NCBI RefSeq assembly: GCF_014844095.1
Contig: NZ_CP062163.1
Span: 3,009,501 to 3,073,500, forward strand
Length of the DNA: 64,000 nt
Direction: 5' to 3'
Source: Brevibacillus sp. JNUCC-41
GTDB lineage: Bacteria; Bacillota; Bacilli; Bacillales; DSM-1321
Within the stretch, counting starts at the first letter, position 1. Each line of letters starts with the position of its first letter. A program made the translations under genes and the position numbers. Below are positions 56,033 to 64,000 of this stretch, piece by piece. The notes beneath the pieces are model-generated. The model worked only from the letters and a program-made list of their open reading frames with translations, had not been told where the DNA came from and searched no databases.

Positions 56033-57076
56033 ATGGCCATAACAATAAAAGATGTGGCACAGTTAGCGAATGTTGCACCTTCAACAGTTTCTCGAGTGAT
56101 TGCAAACAATCCTCGGATAAGTGAAAAAACAAAGGTACGGGTACGTAAGGCGATGAGTAAATTAGGATACCATCCAAACTTCATTGCACGCAGTCTTGCC
56201 AATCAATCTACCAGGATCATTGGCTTGGTATTGCCAAGTTCGTCAAATGATTATTATCAAAATCCGTTTTTTCCGACGATCCTTCAGGGTCTAAGTGAAG
56301 GAGCTCAGGAAAATCATTATTCCCTGTTGCTAAACACGGGAAAAACAGAAGATGAAATCTACGAAGGAGTAGTGAATATGGTGCAGGGGGGGATGGTTGA
56401 TGGAATTATCCTGATGTATTCAAGGATGAACGATCACATTCTGACCTATTTGAGAGCAAGGGCTTTTCCATTTGTGATCATTGGGAAACCCTATGATTTT
56501 CTCGAGGAGATAACATATGTTGATAATGATAATGTCTTGGCTGCCGAACAGGCAACGGATTACCTCATACAGCTAGGGCATGAGAGGATTGGATTCATCG
56601 GAGGTGACATAACCCTTGTGATGACCCTTGATCGTTTGTCAGGATATGAACGGGCATTGAAGAGGGCTGGAATCGATCGAAGGGGGGAATATACCCAGCA
56701 TGAAGATTTTTTGCATGAAGGGGGACAAACAGCTGCAAAAAGGTTACTATCCATCGATGAACCGCCAACCGCTTTGGTGGTCAGTGATGATCTTATGGCA
56801 CTTGGCATCGTGCATTCACTTCGCGAGATGGGCGTGCGCACTCCTGAAGAAATTTCAATCGTCAGCTTCAATAACGTTCTTTTCTCTGAACTGTCATTAC
56901 CAGCCCTGACTTCCGTAGATATCAATATTTTTGATTTGGGATATCAGGCCGCTAAGGGCATCATTCAAATGCTGCAGACTGGAGATGCTCCCGCTGGGAC
57001 CATCATTCCACATCATTTCGTGGAAAGGCATTCCTGCAGATCAATCAAGCAAGGTGCAATGGCCATGACTTATTGA
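56033..57076 (+). CDS. LacI-family regulator of the glucan island
   Basis: A 347-residue repressor. The N-terminal helix-turn-helix and hinge (TIKDVAQLANVAPSTVSRVIANNPRISEKTKVRVRKAM) are complete, as is the sugar-binding core with GLVLPSSSNDYYQNPFFPTILQGL. It resembles maltose-operon regulators (MalR/MdxR). GAGGGG precedes the ATG at 56033; a longer frame adds only a basic stretch. Its place after the GH13 genes suggests it senses maltodextrin and controls them. Confidence 0.88.
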   Translation: MAITIKDVAQLANVAPSTVSRVIANNPRISEKTKVRVRKAMSKLGYHPNFIARSLANQSTRIIGLVLPSSSNDYYQNPFFPTILQGLSEGAQENHYSLLLNTGKTEDEIYEGVVNMVQGGMVDGIILMYSRMNDHILTYLRARAFPFVIIGKPYDFLEEITYVDNDNVLAAEQATDYLIQLGHERIGFIGGDITLVMTLDRLSGYERALKRAGIDRRGEYTQHEDFLHEGGQTAAKRLLSIDEPPTALVVSDDLMALGIVHSLREMGVRTPEEISIVSFNNVLFSELSLPALTSVDINIFDLGYQAAKGIIQMLQTGDAPAGTIIPHHFVERHSCRSIKQGAMAMTY

Positions 57077-57080
57077 ACGA

Positions 57081-57112
57081 AAAGGGCATTGCATAAAAGC
57101 AATGCCTTTTTT
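57081..57112. terminator. Terminator between the LacI gene and the MBL gene
   Basis: AAAGGGCATTGC (57081-57092) pairs with GCAATGCCTTTT (57099-57110), followed by TT. Confidence 0.85.
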
Positions 57113-57114
57113 CC

Positions 57115-57903
57115 CTAGAAATGCACACTGAAACTTTTGAATGCATGTACACCCGTTCCGTGTCTAACCAAATTATTCTCTTTAAGGTATTGAATGGCTT
57201 CAAGGACTTTCACAAAGATCCCTGGTTCGAGGCCGAGTTGGTTGTGTCCGCCATATATTTTGGATACTGCCTTGATTTTTGCGATTTTTTCTAATGAATT
57301 CACAAGGTCTTCAGGGCTTGTAGAGGGATAAAATGCATAAACTGGAGTATCTGAATAAAGCAGGTCGCCAGTAAATAAATAACCTGTTTCATTATCCAAA
57401 ATTGAGATGTGGCCAGGTGAATGCCCAGGTGTGTGATAAATCCCTAAACTGCGGTTCCCAAGTTCAATCGTGTCCCCATCCGATAAGAGCCTATCAGGGG
57501 GCCCCTGGTATGGCTTGTATGTAGAAGGATCGAATGATTCGGGTATGGGGACAGTGATATCCCGGGCCATGTTCTTTCTTATTTGTTCCAAGGACAAACC
57601 TTCAATGCCGTTGATCAGCCAGTTGGCATCATCACCATGAACATAAATTGTCTCATAATCCCCATGACTGCCAATATGATCCGCATGAACGTGTGTCGTC
57701 AGGACGATAATCGGAAGATCGGTTAGCTGGTCTGTAATCCGCTTAATCGAACATATGCCTAATCCTGTGTCGATTAACGCAGCTCGGGTCTCCCCAAGTA
57801 ATAAAAAGGAATGAACCTTCTCCCAATGACCATATTCACTGATTGCAAACGTTTCTGAGTCCAATTCCTGAACGGTGAACCATGGATCTACAATATTTTT
57901 CAA
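57115..57903 (-). CDS. MBL-fold metallo-hydrolase
   Basis: A roughly 262-residue soluble metallo-beta-lactamase-fold enzyme, glyoxalase II-like in outline. Metal ligands are seen in LTTHVHADHIGSHG, HTPGHSPGHISI and FTGDLLYSD. The start is probably TTG at 57903 with AAGGAGTG 9 bases upstream; a GTG at 57915 is too close to that site. Substrate unknown; no operon partner. Confidence 0.82.
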   Translation of the reverse strand: MKNIVDPWFTVQELDSETFAISEYGHWEKVHSFLLLGETRAALIDTGLGICSIKRITDQLTDLPIIVLTTHVHADHIGSHGDYETIYVHGDDANWLINGIEGLSLEQIRKNMARDITVPIPESFDPSTYKPYQGPPDRLLSDGDTIELGNRSLGIYHTPGHSPGHISILDNETGYLFTGDLLYSDTPVYAFYPSTSPEDLVNSLEKIAKIKAVSKIYGGHNQLGLEPGIFVKVLEAIQYLKENNLVRHGTGVHAFKSFSVHF

Positions 57904-57967
57904 AAATGAATCCACTCCTTCCCATTCATATATTCCGCATTAACCGGAAATATCCTGCTTGAAAGAC

Positions 57968-58000
57968 AAAAGCAGTGGATTTGTGATATCCACTGCTTTT
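57968..58000. terminator. Terminator of the SDR gene
   Basis: AAAAGCAGTGGAT (57968-57980) pairs with ATCCACTGCTTTT (57988-58000); the arms give T runs on both strands. Confidence 0.85.
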
Positions 58001-58013
58001 GAAAGGGGAAAAC

Positions 58014-58883
58014 TTATCCGTTTACCACGCTCCCGCCGTTTACGTGGATGACTTGTCCGCTGACATAGGATGAATCATCACTTGCCAAATATACATAAGC
58101 TGGTGCTAATTCCTCTGGCTGCCCTGCACGGCCCATTGGAGTATCCTGGCCGAATTTGGCAACATCCTCTTCCCCGAATGAGGCAGGAATCAGCGGTGTC
58201 CAGATCGGTCCAGGCGCAACACCGTTCACTCTGATGCCATCTTTTGAAATGGAGTTCGACAGGGCCCTTGTAAATGCCAATATTGCACCTTTTGTTGAAG
58301 AGTAATCGATTAGTTTTGGGTTGCCTTGATAGGCTGTGATAGAGGTTGTATTAATGATGCTGCTTCCTTTTTTAAGATGCTTCAATGCAGCTTTAGTTAA
58401 GTGGAACATCGAGAAAATATTCGTGCGAAACGTTTTTTCCAATTGTTCAGCTGAAATGTCAAGGATACTTGTTTGCACATGCTGTTCACCGGCGTTATTG
58501 ACTAAAATGTCCAAACCGCCAAATTCATCAACCGTTTTTTTGACGACATCCTGGCAGAAGGCTTCATCACCGATATCTCCGGAAATGAGTAAACATTTCT
58601 GACCTTCTTTTTCAATCAATTCTTTTGTCGCTTTGGCATCCTCGTGTTCATCCAAGTATGCAACTGTCACATTCGCTCCTTCCTTGGCGTAATAAATGGC
58701 AACCGATTTACCAATTCCGCTGTCTCCTCCTGTTATGATTGCCGTTTTACCTTTTAGTTTGCCGCTTCCTTTGTAGGCAGCTTTAACAGAATCAGGGTTA
58801 GGTTCCATTTTTGTTTCCAATCCAGGTTGATGCTGTTGATGTTGAGGTGGAAATCCTTGTTTGTTCTGATTTTGGTTAGTCAA
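58014..58883 (-). CDS. Short-chain dehydrogenase, YhdF/YdaD-like general stress type
   Basis: A 289-residue SDR with the N-terminal extension (about 45 residues rich in Q, H and P) typical of Bacillus YhdF/YdaD/YhxD proteins. The cofactor motif TGGDSGIGKS, NNAG, catalytic Ser in NTTSITAYQ and the YSSTK pair are complete. The start is TTG with CAGGAGG 8 bases upstream. A GTTTTC-N14-GGAATA box upstream is a poor fit to sigma-B. The substrate is unknown. Confidence 0.87.
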   Translation of the reverse strand: MTNQNQNKQGFPPQHQQHQPGLETKMEPNPDSVKAAYKGSGKLKGKTAIITGGDSGIGKSVAIYYAKEGANVTVAYLDEHEDAKATKELIEKEGQKCLLISGDIGDEAFCQDVVKKTVDEFGGLDILVNNAGEQHVQTSILDISAEQLEKTFRTNIFSMFHLTKAALKHLKKGSSIINTTSITAYQGNPKLIDYSSTKGAILAFTRALSNSISKDGIRVNGVAPGPIWTPLIPASFGEEDVAKFGQDTPMGRAGQPEELAPAYVYLASDDSSYVSGQVIHVNGGSVVNG

Positions 58884-59088
58884 GATTAAAACGCCTCCTG
58901 TTTAATTATCTATGCTTTTTCTATTCCTTTTTTAGAAAAAAGAAAACATGGGAAAAATGACCAATTGTTTTGGGGGGTTATTTATATAACTAAGGGAACA
59001 TGACTAGTCTTTCCATGTTACATGAAGGAGATTCATTTGAAGAATAAGGGGGAAGACGGCTATTGGGGCAATGCAAATAAAAAAAGAC

Positions 59089-59107
59089 CCACCCAAAGGT
59101 GAGGCCT
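59089..59107 (-). terminator. Probable terminator of yitK
   Basis: On the minus strand an imperfect ACC/GGT hairpin is followed by seven T residues (59082-59089). Confidence 0.55.
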
Positions 59108-59113
59108 TCATAC

Positions 59114-59605
59114 TTAGCGGTAATTTAAGAATTGTACATCAATGGACAGATCAGCGCCCCGGATTGCGGAAATGATTCCTTGCAAATCGTCCCGGTTCTT
59201 ACCTGTAACACGGATTTGATCATCTTGGATTTGGCTTTTCACTTTCAGACCGCTGTTTTTAATGATGGTATTGATTTTTTTTGCTTGTTCCTTATCGATG
59301 CCTTGAATCAACTTAGCACGTTGGCGAACGGTTCCGCCAGAAGCTCCTTCTAATTTGCCATAGTCCAGGTTCTTGACTGGTACGTCACGTTTAATGAGTT
59401 TACTAATGAGAACATCCTTCAGCTGTTCAAGCTTATATTCATCGTCGGACACTAAAACAAGATCTTCTTTTTCAATGGTGATGCTGCTTATACTCCCTTT
59501 AAAATCATAGCGTGTTTGTATTTCCTTCATAGCCATGGTAACTGCATTCGTTACTTCTGAAAAGTCTACTTTCGAAACAATATCAAATGAATTTTCCTTT
59601 GCCAT
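59114..59605 (-). CDS. yitK: YajQ-family nucleotide-binding protein YitK
   Basis: A 163-residue UPF0234/YajQ protein; family members bind cyclic di-GMP or nucleic acids in other bacteria. It begins [18 protein letters not shown] and has [31 protein letters not shown] and the C-terminal DVQFLNYR, all conserved. The start is ATG 59605 with GGAGGTAA upstream. It is a single-gene unit matching B. subtilis YitK. Confidence 0.92.
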   Translation of the reverse strand: MAKENSFDIVSKVDFSEVTNAVTMAMKEIQTRYDFKGSISSITIEKEDLVLVSDDEYKLEQLKDVLISKLIKRDVPVKNLDYGKLEGASGGTVRQRAKLIQGIDKEQAKKINTIIKNSGLKVKSQIQDDQIRVTGKNRDDLQGIISAIRGADLSIDVQFLNYR

Positions 59606-59680
59606 CACTTACCTCCAGCAGGTTTTATTTCCTTTATTATAGAGAAAGTGTGATAGGAAGACAACTATCTAAACCATATT

Positions 59681-59707
59681 AAAAAAGCGAGGGGACAAGC
59701 CCCTCGC
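59681..59707 (-). terminator. Terminator of the 43-residue gene
   Basis: On the minus strand GCGAGGGG pairs with CCCCTCGC (59700-59707 with 59687-59694) and runs into six T residues. Confidence 0.88.
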
Positions 59708-59708
59708 G

Positions 59709-59840
59709 TCATTTATGGTCTGTTTTCTTCGAATAGGAGTGCTTACCCGCAACAAGATTTTCCTGATAGGCGACATTTTTTTCAGCATTTCTCGCCTGGT
59801 TATCTTTTGGCCTTTTGTTGTCATCGGTTGTTTTTGACAT
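59709..59840 (-). CDS. Small hydrophilic protein, 43 residues
   Basis: The frame MSKTTDDNKRPKDNQARNAEKN... is very polar, rich in K, N, D and Q, and ends KKTDHK. GGGAG lies 8 bases before the ATG and a strong terminator starts two bases after the stop, so it looks like a real gene. The composition recalls small spore proteins but I match no family. A long hairpin covers its ribosome site. Confidence 0.6.
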   Translation of the reverse strand: MSKTTDDNKRPKDNQARNAEKNVAYQENLVAGKHSYSKKTDHK

Positions 59841-59847
59841 AGAGAAA

Positions 59848-59900
59848 ACTCCCTTCCATTATCTGATCAATATATATTGTTCACAATAATGGAAGGGAGT
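59848..59900 (-). promoter_or_regulatory. Long hairpin that takes in the ribosome site of the 43-residue gene
   Basis: Outer arms of 15 bp (59848-59862 with 59886-59900) enclose a near-perfect 20-base dyad (59864-59883). On the minus strand the 3' arm contains the GGAAGGGAG ribosome site and is followed by TTTTCTCT. It can end degV transcription and also hide the downstream start. Confidence 0.65.
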
Positions 59901-59908
59901 ATGTATGT

Positions 59909-60775
59909 TTATGATTTCTCAGGGGTATCGTTTAAGAAGAAGAGGGCAATTGTACCAGGACCGGCATGTGCACCGATGACGGAGCCGATTGTATGGATCA
60001 TGAAATTGGTTGTCCCGAATTCATTTTGAATGGCTTCCTTCCATTCCATGGCAGTCGCTTCATCATCACCATGACTGATGGCAATCGTTTGGTTTTTTAA
60101 ATTTTTTCCTCTTTCGTGCATTAATTCGATTACACGTTTAATCAATTTCTTTTTGCCGCGTAACTTTTCCAGCGGAACAAGCTTCCCATCTTCTACATGC
60201 AATAACGGTTTAATGTTTAATAAACCGCCAACAAGGGCAGATGTTTTGGAGATGCGGCCGCCACGGGCCAAATATTCAAGGTTATCTACAGTGAATAGAT
60301 GCTCCATATGCCGGGTTTGGAATTCTATGTCAGCTAAAATTTCTTCTTTAGTGGCACCGTTTGCTGCTAGATCGGCTGCTTTCTTCACAATTAATCCGAC
60401 GCCCATCGAAGCGCATTTTGTATTGACGATTTCAATGTCAAGGTCAGGGTACTCTTCCTTCACCTGATTAAGAATCATCACTGCCGTTTGATATGTTCCT
60501 GATAACTCAGAGGAAAAGGCTATATATATCCCTTGTTTTTTCTCTTTGGCAAACTGTGTGAAAAGTTCTATTAAGCATTCCGGGGAAGCTTGCGATGTTT
60601 TCGGGGATTTTCCCTCAATCATCGCCTGATAGACTTCGTGAGAATTAATGGTAAGTAAATCTTCATAATTTTTCCCGTCAAGATGGACTTGTAAAGGAAT
60701 TAATGAAACATTGTTTTCCTTATAGAAAGACAACGGCAAATCACATGCACTATCTGCAAGAATTGTGATAGCCAT
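59909..60775 (-). CDS. DegV-family fatty-acid-binding protein (YitS)
   Basis: A 288-residue DegV protein; the family binds fatty acids and some members (FakB) feed them to the FakA kinase. It starts MAITILADSACDLPLSF and has SPKTSQASPE, AFSSELSGTYQTA, NTKCASMGVGL and the C-terminal GSVIGAHAGPGTIALFF, all conserved. The position before a YitT gene matches B. subtilis yitS. CAGGTG precedes the ATG. Confidence 0.93.
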   Translation of the reverse strand: MAITILADSACDLPLSFYKENNVSLIPLQVHLDGKNYEDLLTINSHEVYQAMIEGKSPKTSQASPECLIELFTQFAKEKKQGIYIAFSSELSGTYQTAVMILNQVKEEYPDLDIEIVNTKCASMGVGLIVKKAADLAANGATKEEILADIEFQTRHMEHLFTVDNLEYLARGGRISKTSALVGGLLNIKPLLHVEDGKLVPLEKLRGKKKLIKRVIELMHERGKNLKNQTIAISHGDDEATAMEWKEAIQNEFGTTNFMIHTIGSVIGAHAGPGTIALFFLNDTPEKS

Positions 60776-60931
60776 AATACACCTGCTTTCCTTTTTACAA
60801 TTTTTAGAAATGAGTGGACACTCTACAATTTAGTGTAGCACGTAACGGTAAAAATTCAATCTCTACATAAATAGAATAAATAATTAAGGGTAAAAAGATA
60901 ATAGAATAAGGGTGAAATGGAGGTTTTTAGG

Positions 60932-61774
60932 ATGTACAGTGGTGAAATGAAGAAAATTATCATAGTTGTGGTCGGAGCATTACTTAATGCCATCGCAATG
61001 AACTTTTTTCTAATACCGGCAAACGTATATGCAAGCGGCTTTACAGGAGTGGCCCAGCTTCTATCGAGGATGATTGGTTCTTTTGCTCCTTTTAATTTAT
61101 CGACAGGTATTCTATTGTTTTTATTGAACATTCCAGTAACGATCATTGCTTGGCGAAAGGTTGGAAAGTCTTTCACTTTTTATAGTTTCCTCAGCGTTGT
61201 CTTGATGTCCTTCTTTATGGAAATCATTCCGATTACACGCTGGTCACCTGACATATTATTAAATGCGGTATTTGGCGGCGTCATAGCTGCAGTAGGTGTG
61301 GGGATCACCTTGAAATACGGTGCATCGACTGGCGGAATGGATATTATCGCCATGCTTCTGTCACGGAAGAAAGACAAACCCGTCGGTACTTATTTATTTC
61401 TGCTGAATGGCGTGATCATTGTAACGGCAGGTGCTGTATATGGACCGGAAAAAGCTTTGTACACACTTGTTACCCTTTACACATCGACCCGGGTCGTTGA
61501 CGCGATTCATACACGGCATGAAAAGCTTACTGCCATGATCATTACAAAGAAAAGTGAAGAACTTAAACAGGCAATCCATGCTAAATTAGTTCGCGGAATC
61601 ACAAGAGTTCCTGCAAAAGGGGCGTTCACCAACGAAACTAAGGAAATGTTATTGATTGTCATTACAAGGTATGAATTGTATGACCTTGAAAAGATCATCA
61701 AGGAAGTGGATCCACACGCTTTCACAAACATCATAGAAACTTCAGGCATTGTTGGAACTTTCCGCAGGGAATGA
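60932..61774 (+). CDS. yitT: YitT-family (DUF2179) membrane protein, second paralog
   Basis: A 280-residue protein with the same plan as the gene at 23991: five to six helices with FLIPANVYASGFTGVAQL and GGVIAAVGVGITLKYGASTGGMDIIAMLLSRK, then the soluble DUF2179 domain ending NIIETSGIVGTFRRE. It is divergent from degV at the B. subtilis yitT position. GGAGG before the ATG at 60932 sets the start. Function not established. Confidence 0.9.
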   Translation: MYSGEMKKIIIVVVGALLNAIAMNFFLIPANVYASGFTGVAQLLSRMIGSFAPFNLSTGILLFLLNIPVTIIAWRKVGKSFTFYSFLSVVLMSFFMEIIPITRWSPDILLNAVFGGVIAAVGVGITLKYGASTGGMDIIAMLLSRKKDKPVGTYLFLLNGVIIVTAGAVYGPEKALYTLVTLYTSTRVVDAIHTRHEKLTAMIITKKSEELKQAIHAKLVRGITRVPAKGAFTNETKEMLLIVITRYELYDLEKIIKEVDPHAFTNIIETSGIVGTFRRE

Positions 61775-61836
61775 TATGAACAAAAAATTAAGGCCATTAC
61801 ACTTCTATTACAAAAGGCAATATTTAGGCGTTTTAA

Positions 61837-61862
61837 GTTTAATGCCTGTATCAAACGGCTAA
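61837..61862 (+). promoter_or_regulatory. Sigma-B promoter of gsiB
   Basis: GTTTAA (61837-61842) and GGCTAA (61857-61862) are 14 bases apart; consensus is GTTTAA and GGGWAW, one mismatch. gsiB is a strong sigma-B gene in B. subtilis. Confidence 0.75.
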
Positions 61863-61910
61863 TTCTTATATTGTAGCGCCAATTTAAAGTCTTATGAAGG
61901 AGTGATAAAA

Positions 61911-62162
61911 ATGGCTAACGACGAAAAAATGAGCAGACAGGAAGCAGGTCGTAAAGGCGGGGAAGCCACTTCTAAAAATCACGACAAGGATTTTTACCGG
62001 GAAATTGGACAAAAGGGTGGAGAAGCTACGTCGGATAATCATGAGAAGGAATTTTATCAAGAAATTGGACAAAAGGGCGGAGAAGCCACCGCAGATTCCC
62101 ATGGTAAAGACTTTTATAAAGAAATTGGTGAAAAAGGCGGTAAAGCACGAAATAACAATTAA
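61911..62162 (+). CDS. gsiB: General stress protein GsiB (KGG repeats)
   Basis: An 83-residue, fully hydrophilic, LEA-like protein built of four KGG units of about 20 residues: GRKGGEAT, GQKGGEAT, GQKGGEAT and GEKGGKAR, linked by DFYREIG-type spacers. This is GsiB with fewer repeats than the B. subtilis protein (five or more as I recall). Such proteins protect against drying and heat. GGAGTGATAAAA precedes the ATG at 61911. A sigma-B-type promoter lies upstream and a terminator downstream. Confidence 0.92.
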   Translation: MANDEKMSRQEAGRKGGEATSKNHDKDFYREIGQKGGEATSDNHEKEFYQEIGQKGGEATADSHGKDFYKEIGEKGGKARNNN

Positions 62163-62168
62163 CAAAGC

Positions 62169-62197
62169 GAAAGCCTCCAGGATTCCTGGAGGCTTTC
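62169..62197. terminator. Terminator between gsiB and the DUF3813 gene
   Basis: GAAAGCCTCCAGG (62169-62181) pairs with CCTGGAGGCTTTC (62185-62197) around ATT. Confidence 0.88.
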
Positions 62198-62200
62198 ACG

Positions 62201-62449
62201 TTATTTAGAGTGGTTTTCCAGCTCTTCCTGGAGTTCTCGCAGTTGTGCTTTTTCGGCCTCGCTCGTATTGGCAAAGGCTGATGAAAGAGCGTTTTTAGCG
62301 ATTTCCTCTGTCTTGCGCTGGTCACCGTCATGCTCAGAGTGGAGAGCATTTTTAGCGATTTCCTCTGTCTTATGCTGGTCACCGTCATGCTCAGAGTGGA
62401 GAGCTTCTTCAACAAATTCCCTTGCCTTTTGGAATAAATTGTTTCCCAT
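62201..62449 (-). CDS. DUF3813 family protein with internal tandem repeat
   Basis: An 82-residue soluble helical protein that starts MGNNLFQKAREFVEEAL, the DUF3813 pattern. It contains two 19-residue units of NALHSEHDGDQ(H/R)KTEEIAK encoded by 57-bp tandem repeats, so it is longer than expected for the family. Its ATG shares one base with the stop of the upstream 50-residue gene, so they are coupled. Function unknown. Confidence 0.75.
   Translation of the reverse strand: MGNNLFQKAREFVEEALHSEHDGDQHKTEEIAKNALHSEHDGDQRKTEEIAKNALSSAFANTSEAEKAQLRELQEELENHSK
62287..62400. repeat. 57-bp tandem duplication inside the DUF3813 gene
   Basis: Copy 1 spans 62287-62343 and copy 2 spans 62344-62400, with three base differences. 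Frame is kept, giving two 19-residue units. Confidence 0.9.
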
Positions 62450-62601
62450 TAGAAGCCACCATAGCTTTGTTCTGACATAATTCTTAACCTGTCTTTTTCA
62501 GCCTCTTCAAACGTAGTGTGATAAGGGATTTTTTCGGCATGCCTGGCAACACTTTCTTTGCCTTGCTGTACAAATCGTTTAGATTTACTGCTTTTACCCA
62601 T
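62449..62601 (-). CDS. Small basic protein, 50 residues
   Basis: The frame MGKSSKSKRFVQQGKESVARH...ending EQSYGGF is basic at the N terminus and polar throughout. AGGAG lies 6 bases before the ATG at 62601 and its stop overlaps the DUF3813 start by one base, which supports real translation. I recognise no family. Confidence 0.6.
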   Translation of the reverse strand: MGKSSKSKRFVQQGKESVARHAEKIPYHTTFEEAEKDRLRIMSEQSYGGF

Positions 62602-62712
62602 TCTTATCTCCTCCGATTCTGAGCGTTGTCGACAACGGAATGGAAGCTGTTGTCCATTTTAGTTTGGCTTGAAAGAGAGATATTATGAAGGTAAAAAATG
62701 ACGTATTAGGAA

Positions 62713-63528
62713 TTAGGCTTTTATATTGAATTTTTCTTCGAGGAAGACCGCTATACCATCCTCTTCATTCGTCAATGTAGTCGTATTTGCTACCGTTTTT
62801 ACAGGTGAAATCGCATTTCCCATGGCCACCCCGGTTCCCGCAAAATCAAGCATTTCCAAATCATTATCTTCATCACCGAAAGCGATTATCCTGTTTTGAG
62901 GAATTTCCAGATAGTTGGATACACGTTTTAAACCTACCGCTTTACTTAACCCGCTTTTTATTATTTCGATGATATGAAAAGGCTCTGCCCAGCGGCGGTG
63001 ATCGACCAATTCTGCATGGACATCGGATAAATGCTGGCGAATCTGCCCAACGAATTCACTATCTGTGTGAATTAGCATCGAAGTTGGGGAATCCTGAAGG
63101 TAATTGCGCAAGTCACCTGTCTTCATGGTCGGATTTCCTACATTGAACATGTTCATCAACTTTTCATCATGATAATGAACATAAACATCATCTCGGACTT
63201 CTGCTATGATGTTGTGGTATTTAAACTGATCACACGCTTCAACAATTTCTTTGGCAACACTTATATCCAATGGAGAGTGATATACCCCCCAGCTTGTATG
63301 CAATGGGTGATGGACGAAAGCGCCATTGAAATTAACGATGGGTGTAGTCAACCCCAATTCCCGGTAATAAAGTTCACTTGAGCGAAAAGGACGCCCGGTA
63401 GCGATCATAACTTCGTGTCCATCTTCTTTTAGTTTTAAGAGTGTTTTTTTAGTCCTTGAAGAAATGGTTTTGTTATCTGTAAGTAAAGTACCATCAAGAT
63501 CCAATACGATTAAATGTTTCTCAGCCAT
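62713..63528 (-). CDS. yitU: HAD-family Cof-type phosphatase YitU
   Basis: A 271-residue Cof-type HAD hydrolase. Motif I is LDLDGTLLTD with the nucleophile aspartate, motif II is ATGRPFRS, motif III includes SGLSKAVGL and motif IV is AFGDEDNDLEML. B. subtilis YitU is one of the phosphatases reported to act on the flavin precursor 5-amino-6-ribitylamino-uracil phosphate; I cannot verify that here. Start ATG 63528 with GAAGGTG upstream. It is divergent from yitV. Confidence 0.88.
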   Translation of the reverse strand: MAEKHLIVLDLDGTLLTDNKTISSRTKKTLLKLKEDGHEVMIATGRPFRSSELYYRELGLTTPIVNFNGAFVHHPLHTSWGVYHSPLDISVAKEIVEACDQFKYHNIIAEVRDDVYVHYHDEKLMNMFNVGNPTMKTGDLRNYLQDSPTSMLIHTDSEFVGQIRQHLSDVHAELVDHRRWAEPFHIIEIIKSGLSKAVGLKRVSNYLEIPQNRIIAFGDEDNDLEMLDFAGTGVAMGNAISPVKTVANTTTLTNEEDGIAVFLEEKFNIKA

Positions 63529-63757
63529 GTACACACCTTCTGTTCTTTTTGATTTCATTATATGCAAATATTGTTAAGCCCATTTTAAAGTAAATGTAAA
63601 TCTTTTTCATTCTTTATGCATTCCTGTATGATATTACTATATCCAAAATCATGATGATTAAAGCGAAGCTCAGGTTTAAGGAGCGGAATGATGAATGCCA
63701 ATGCCATTTTGATAATGGTATTGAAAAGACCGGAACAAATTATTCGGAGGGGTTAAT

Positions 63758-64000
63758 TTGATAATTATTGAAAAAGAACTAATTGGACATATTCCTGTAT
63801 TGCACATAGGTGAAGGAACCACTTTCAATCAGGAATTGCCGGTTATTATTTTTATACATGGTTTCCAAAGTGCAAAAGAACACAATCTTCACTATGCTTA
63901 TTTATTGGCCGAAAAGGGTTTTCGTGTGCTTCTTCCCGATGTGATCCATCATGGGGAAAGGGGAGCTGGTTTGAGTGATTCTCAAATGATGCCCCGTTTT
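63758..64000 (+). CDS. yitV: Alpha/beta hydrolase YitV (partial, 5' end)
   Basis: The first 81 codons of an esterase-type alpha/beta hydrolase run off the window. The start is TTG behind CGGAGGGG. VIIFIHGFQSAKEHN is the oxyanion segment, and LLPDVIHHGERG follows as usual for the YitV group. The catalytic serine lies beyond the edge. Position after yitU matches B. subtilis. Confidence 0.82.
   Translation, partial: MIIIEKELIGHIPVLHIGEGTTFNQELPVIIFIHGFQSAKEHNLHYAYLLAEKGFRVLLPDVIHHGERGAGLSDSQMMPRF

Overview
The window reads as chromosome of a low-GC, spore-forming, aerobic Bacillaceae bacterium. Markers are a full gerPABCDEF spore-coat operon, sporulation peptides of the YjcZ type, comK, hpr/scoC, gsiB, AddAB, coproporphyrin-branch haem genes and strong AGGAGG-type ribosome sites with many TTG/GTG starts. 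Gene order follows Bacillus subtilis over long stretches but with clear insertions and losses, so a relative such as Peribacillus is likely; the genus is an inference. I saw no rRNA, tRNA, CRISPR array, prophage or insertion sequence.

Layout. 1-13.5 kb: end of yhaM, yhaL, prsA, two YjcZ-like peptides, yhaI, hpr, yhaH, trpP (with a TRAP-type leader), serC, hit, then ecsABC, yhaA, a PAP2 phosphatase and hmoB. 13.7-26 kb: hemE-hemH (no hemY follows), yhgD, yhfH, yhfI, lplJ, a fatty acyl-CoA ligase under a perfect FadR-type palindrome, an HD hydrolase, an orphan LuxR-type regulator with a degraded receiver, yhfN, a YitT-family gene and comK. 26-38 kb: a secreted metallo-beta-lactamase-fold protein coupled to a DUF3006 gene, a Bacillaceae intergenic repeat, yhjD, yhjE, signal peptidase I, addB-addA, and a lone trpB where B. 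subtilis has sbcDC. 39-48.9 kb: gerP operon behind a sigma-K-like promoter, a second acyl-CoA ligase, an MFS transporter, a DUF418 protein, yisL, yisN and asnO. 48.9-57.1 kb: an alpha-glucan island with neopullulanase, an orphan solute-binding lipoprotein, a membrane-anchored amylase-like protein that has lost its catalytic residues, an oligo-1,6-glucosidase and a LacI regulator. 57.1-64 kb: an MBL hydrolase, a short-chain dehydrogenase, yitK, small genes, degV, a second YitT gene, sigma-B-like gsiB, a DUF3813 gene with an internal duplication, yitU and the start of yitV.

How the genes fit together. Much of the first half is housekeeping with stationary-phase control (Hpr, Ecs, ComK, PrsA, signal peptidase). 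TrpP and SerC sit in one minus-strand run feeding amino-acid supply. HemE/HemH make and metallate the porphyrin and HmoB degrades haem. The glucan island has intracellular enzymes that cut maltodextrins to glucose, a binding lipoprotein and a regulator, but no permease or ATPase in the window. The most unusual items are the catalytically dead anchored GH13 protein beside the orphan binding protein, the 41-bp dyad repeats between hit and ecsA, and the palindrome cluster between gerPA and the second acyl-CoA ligase.
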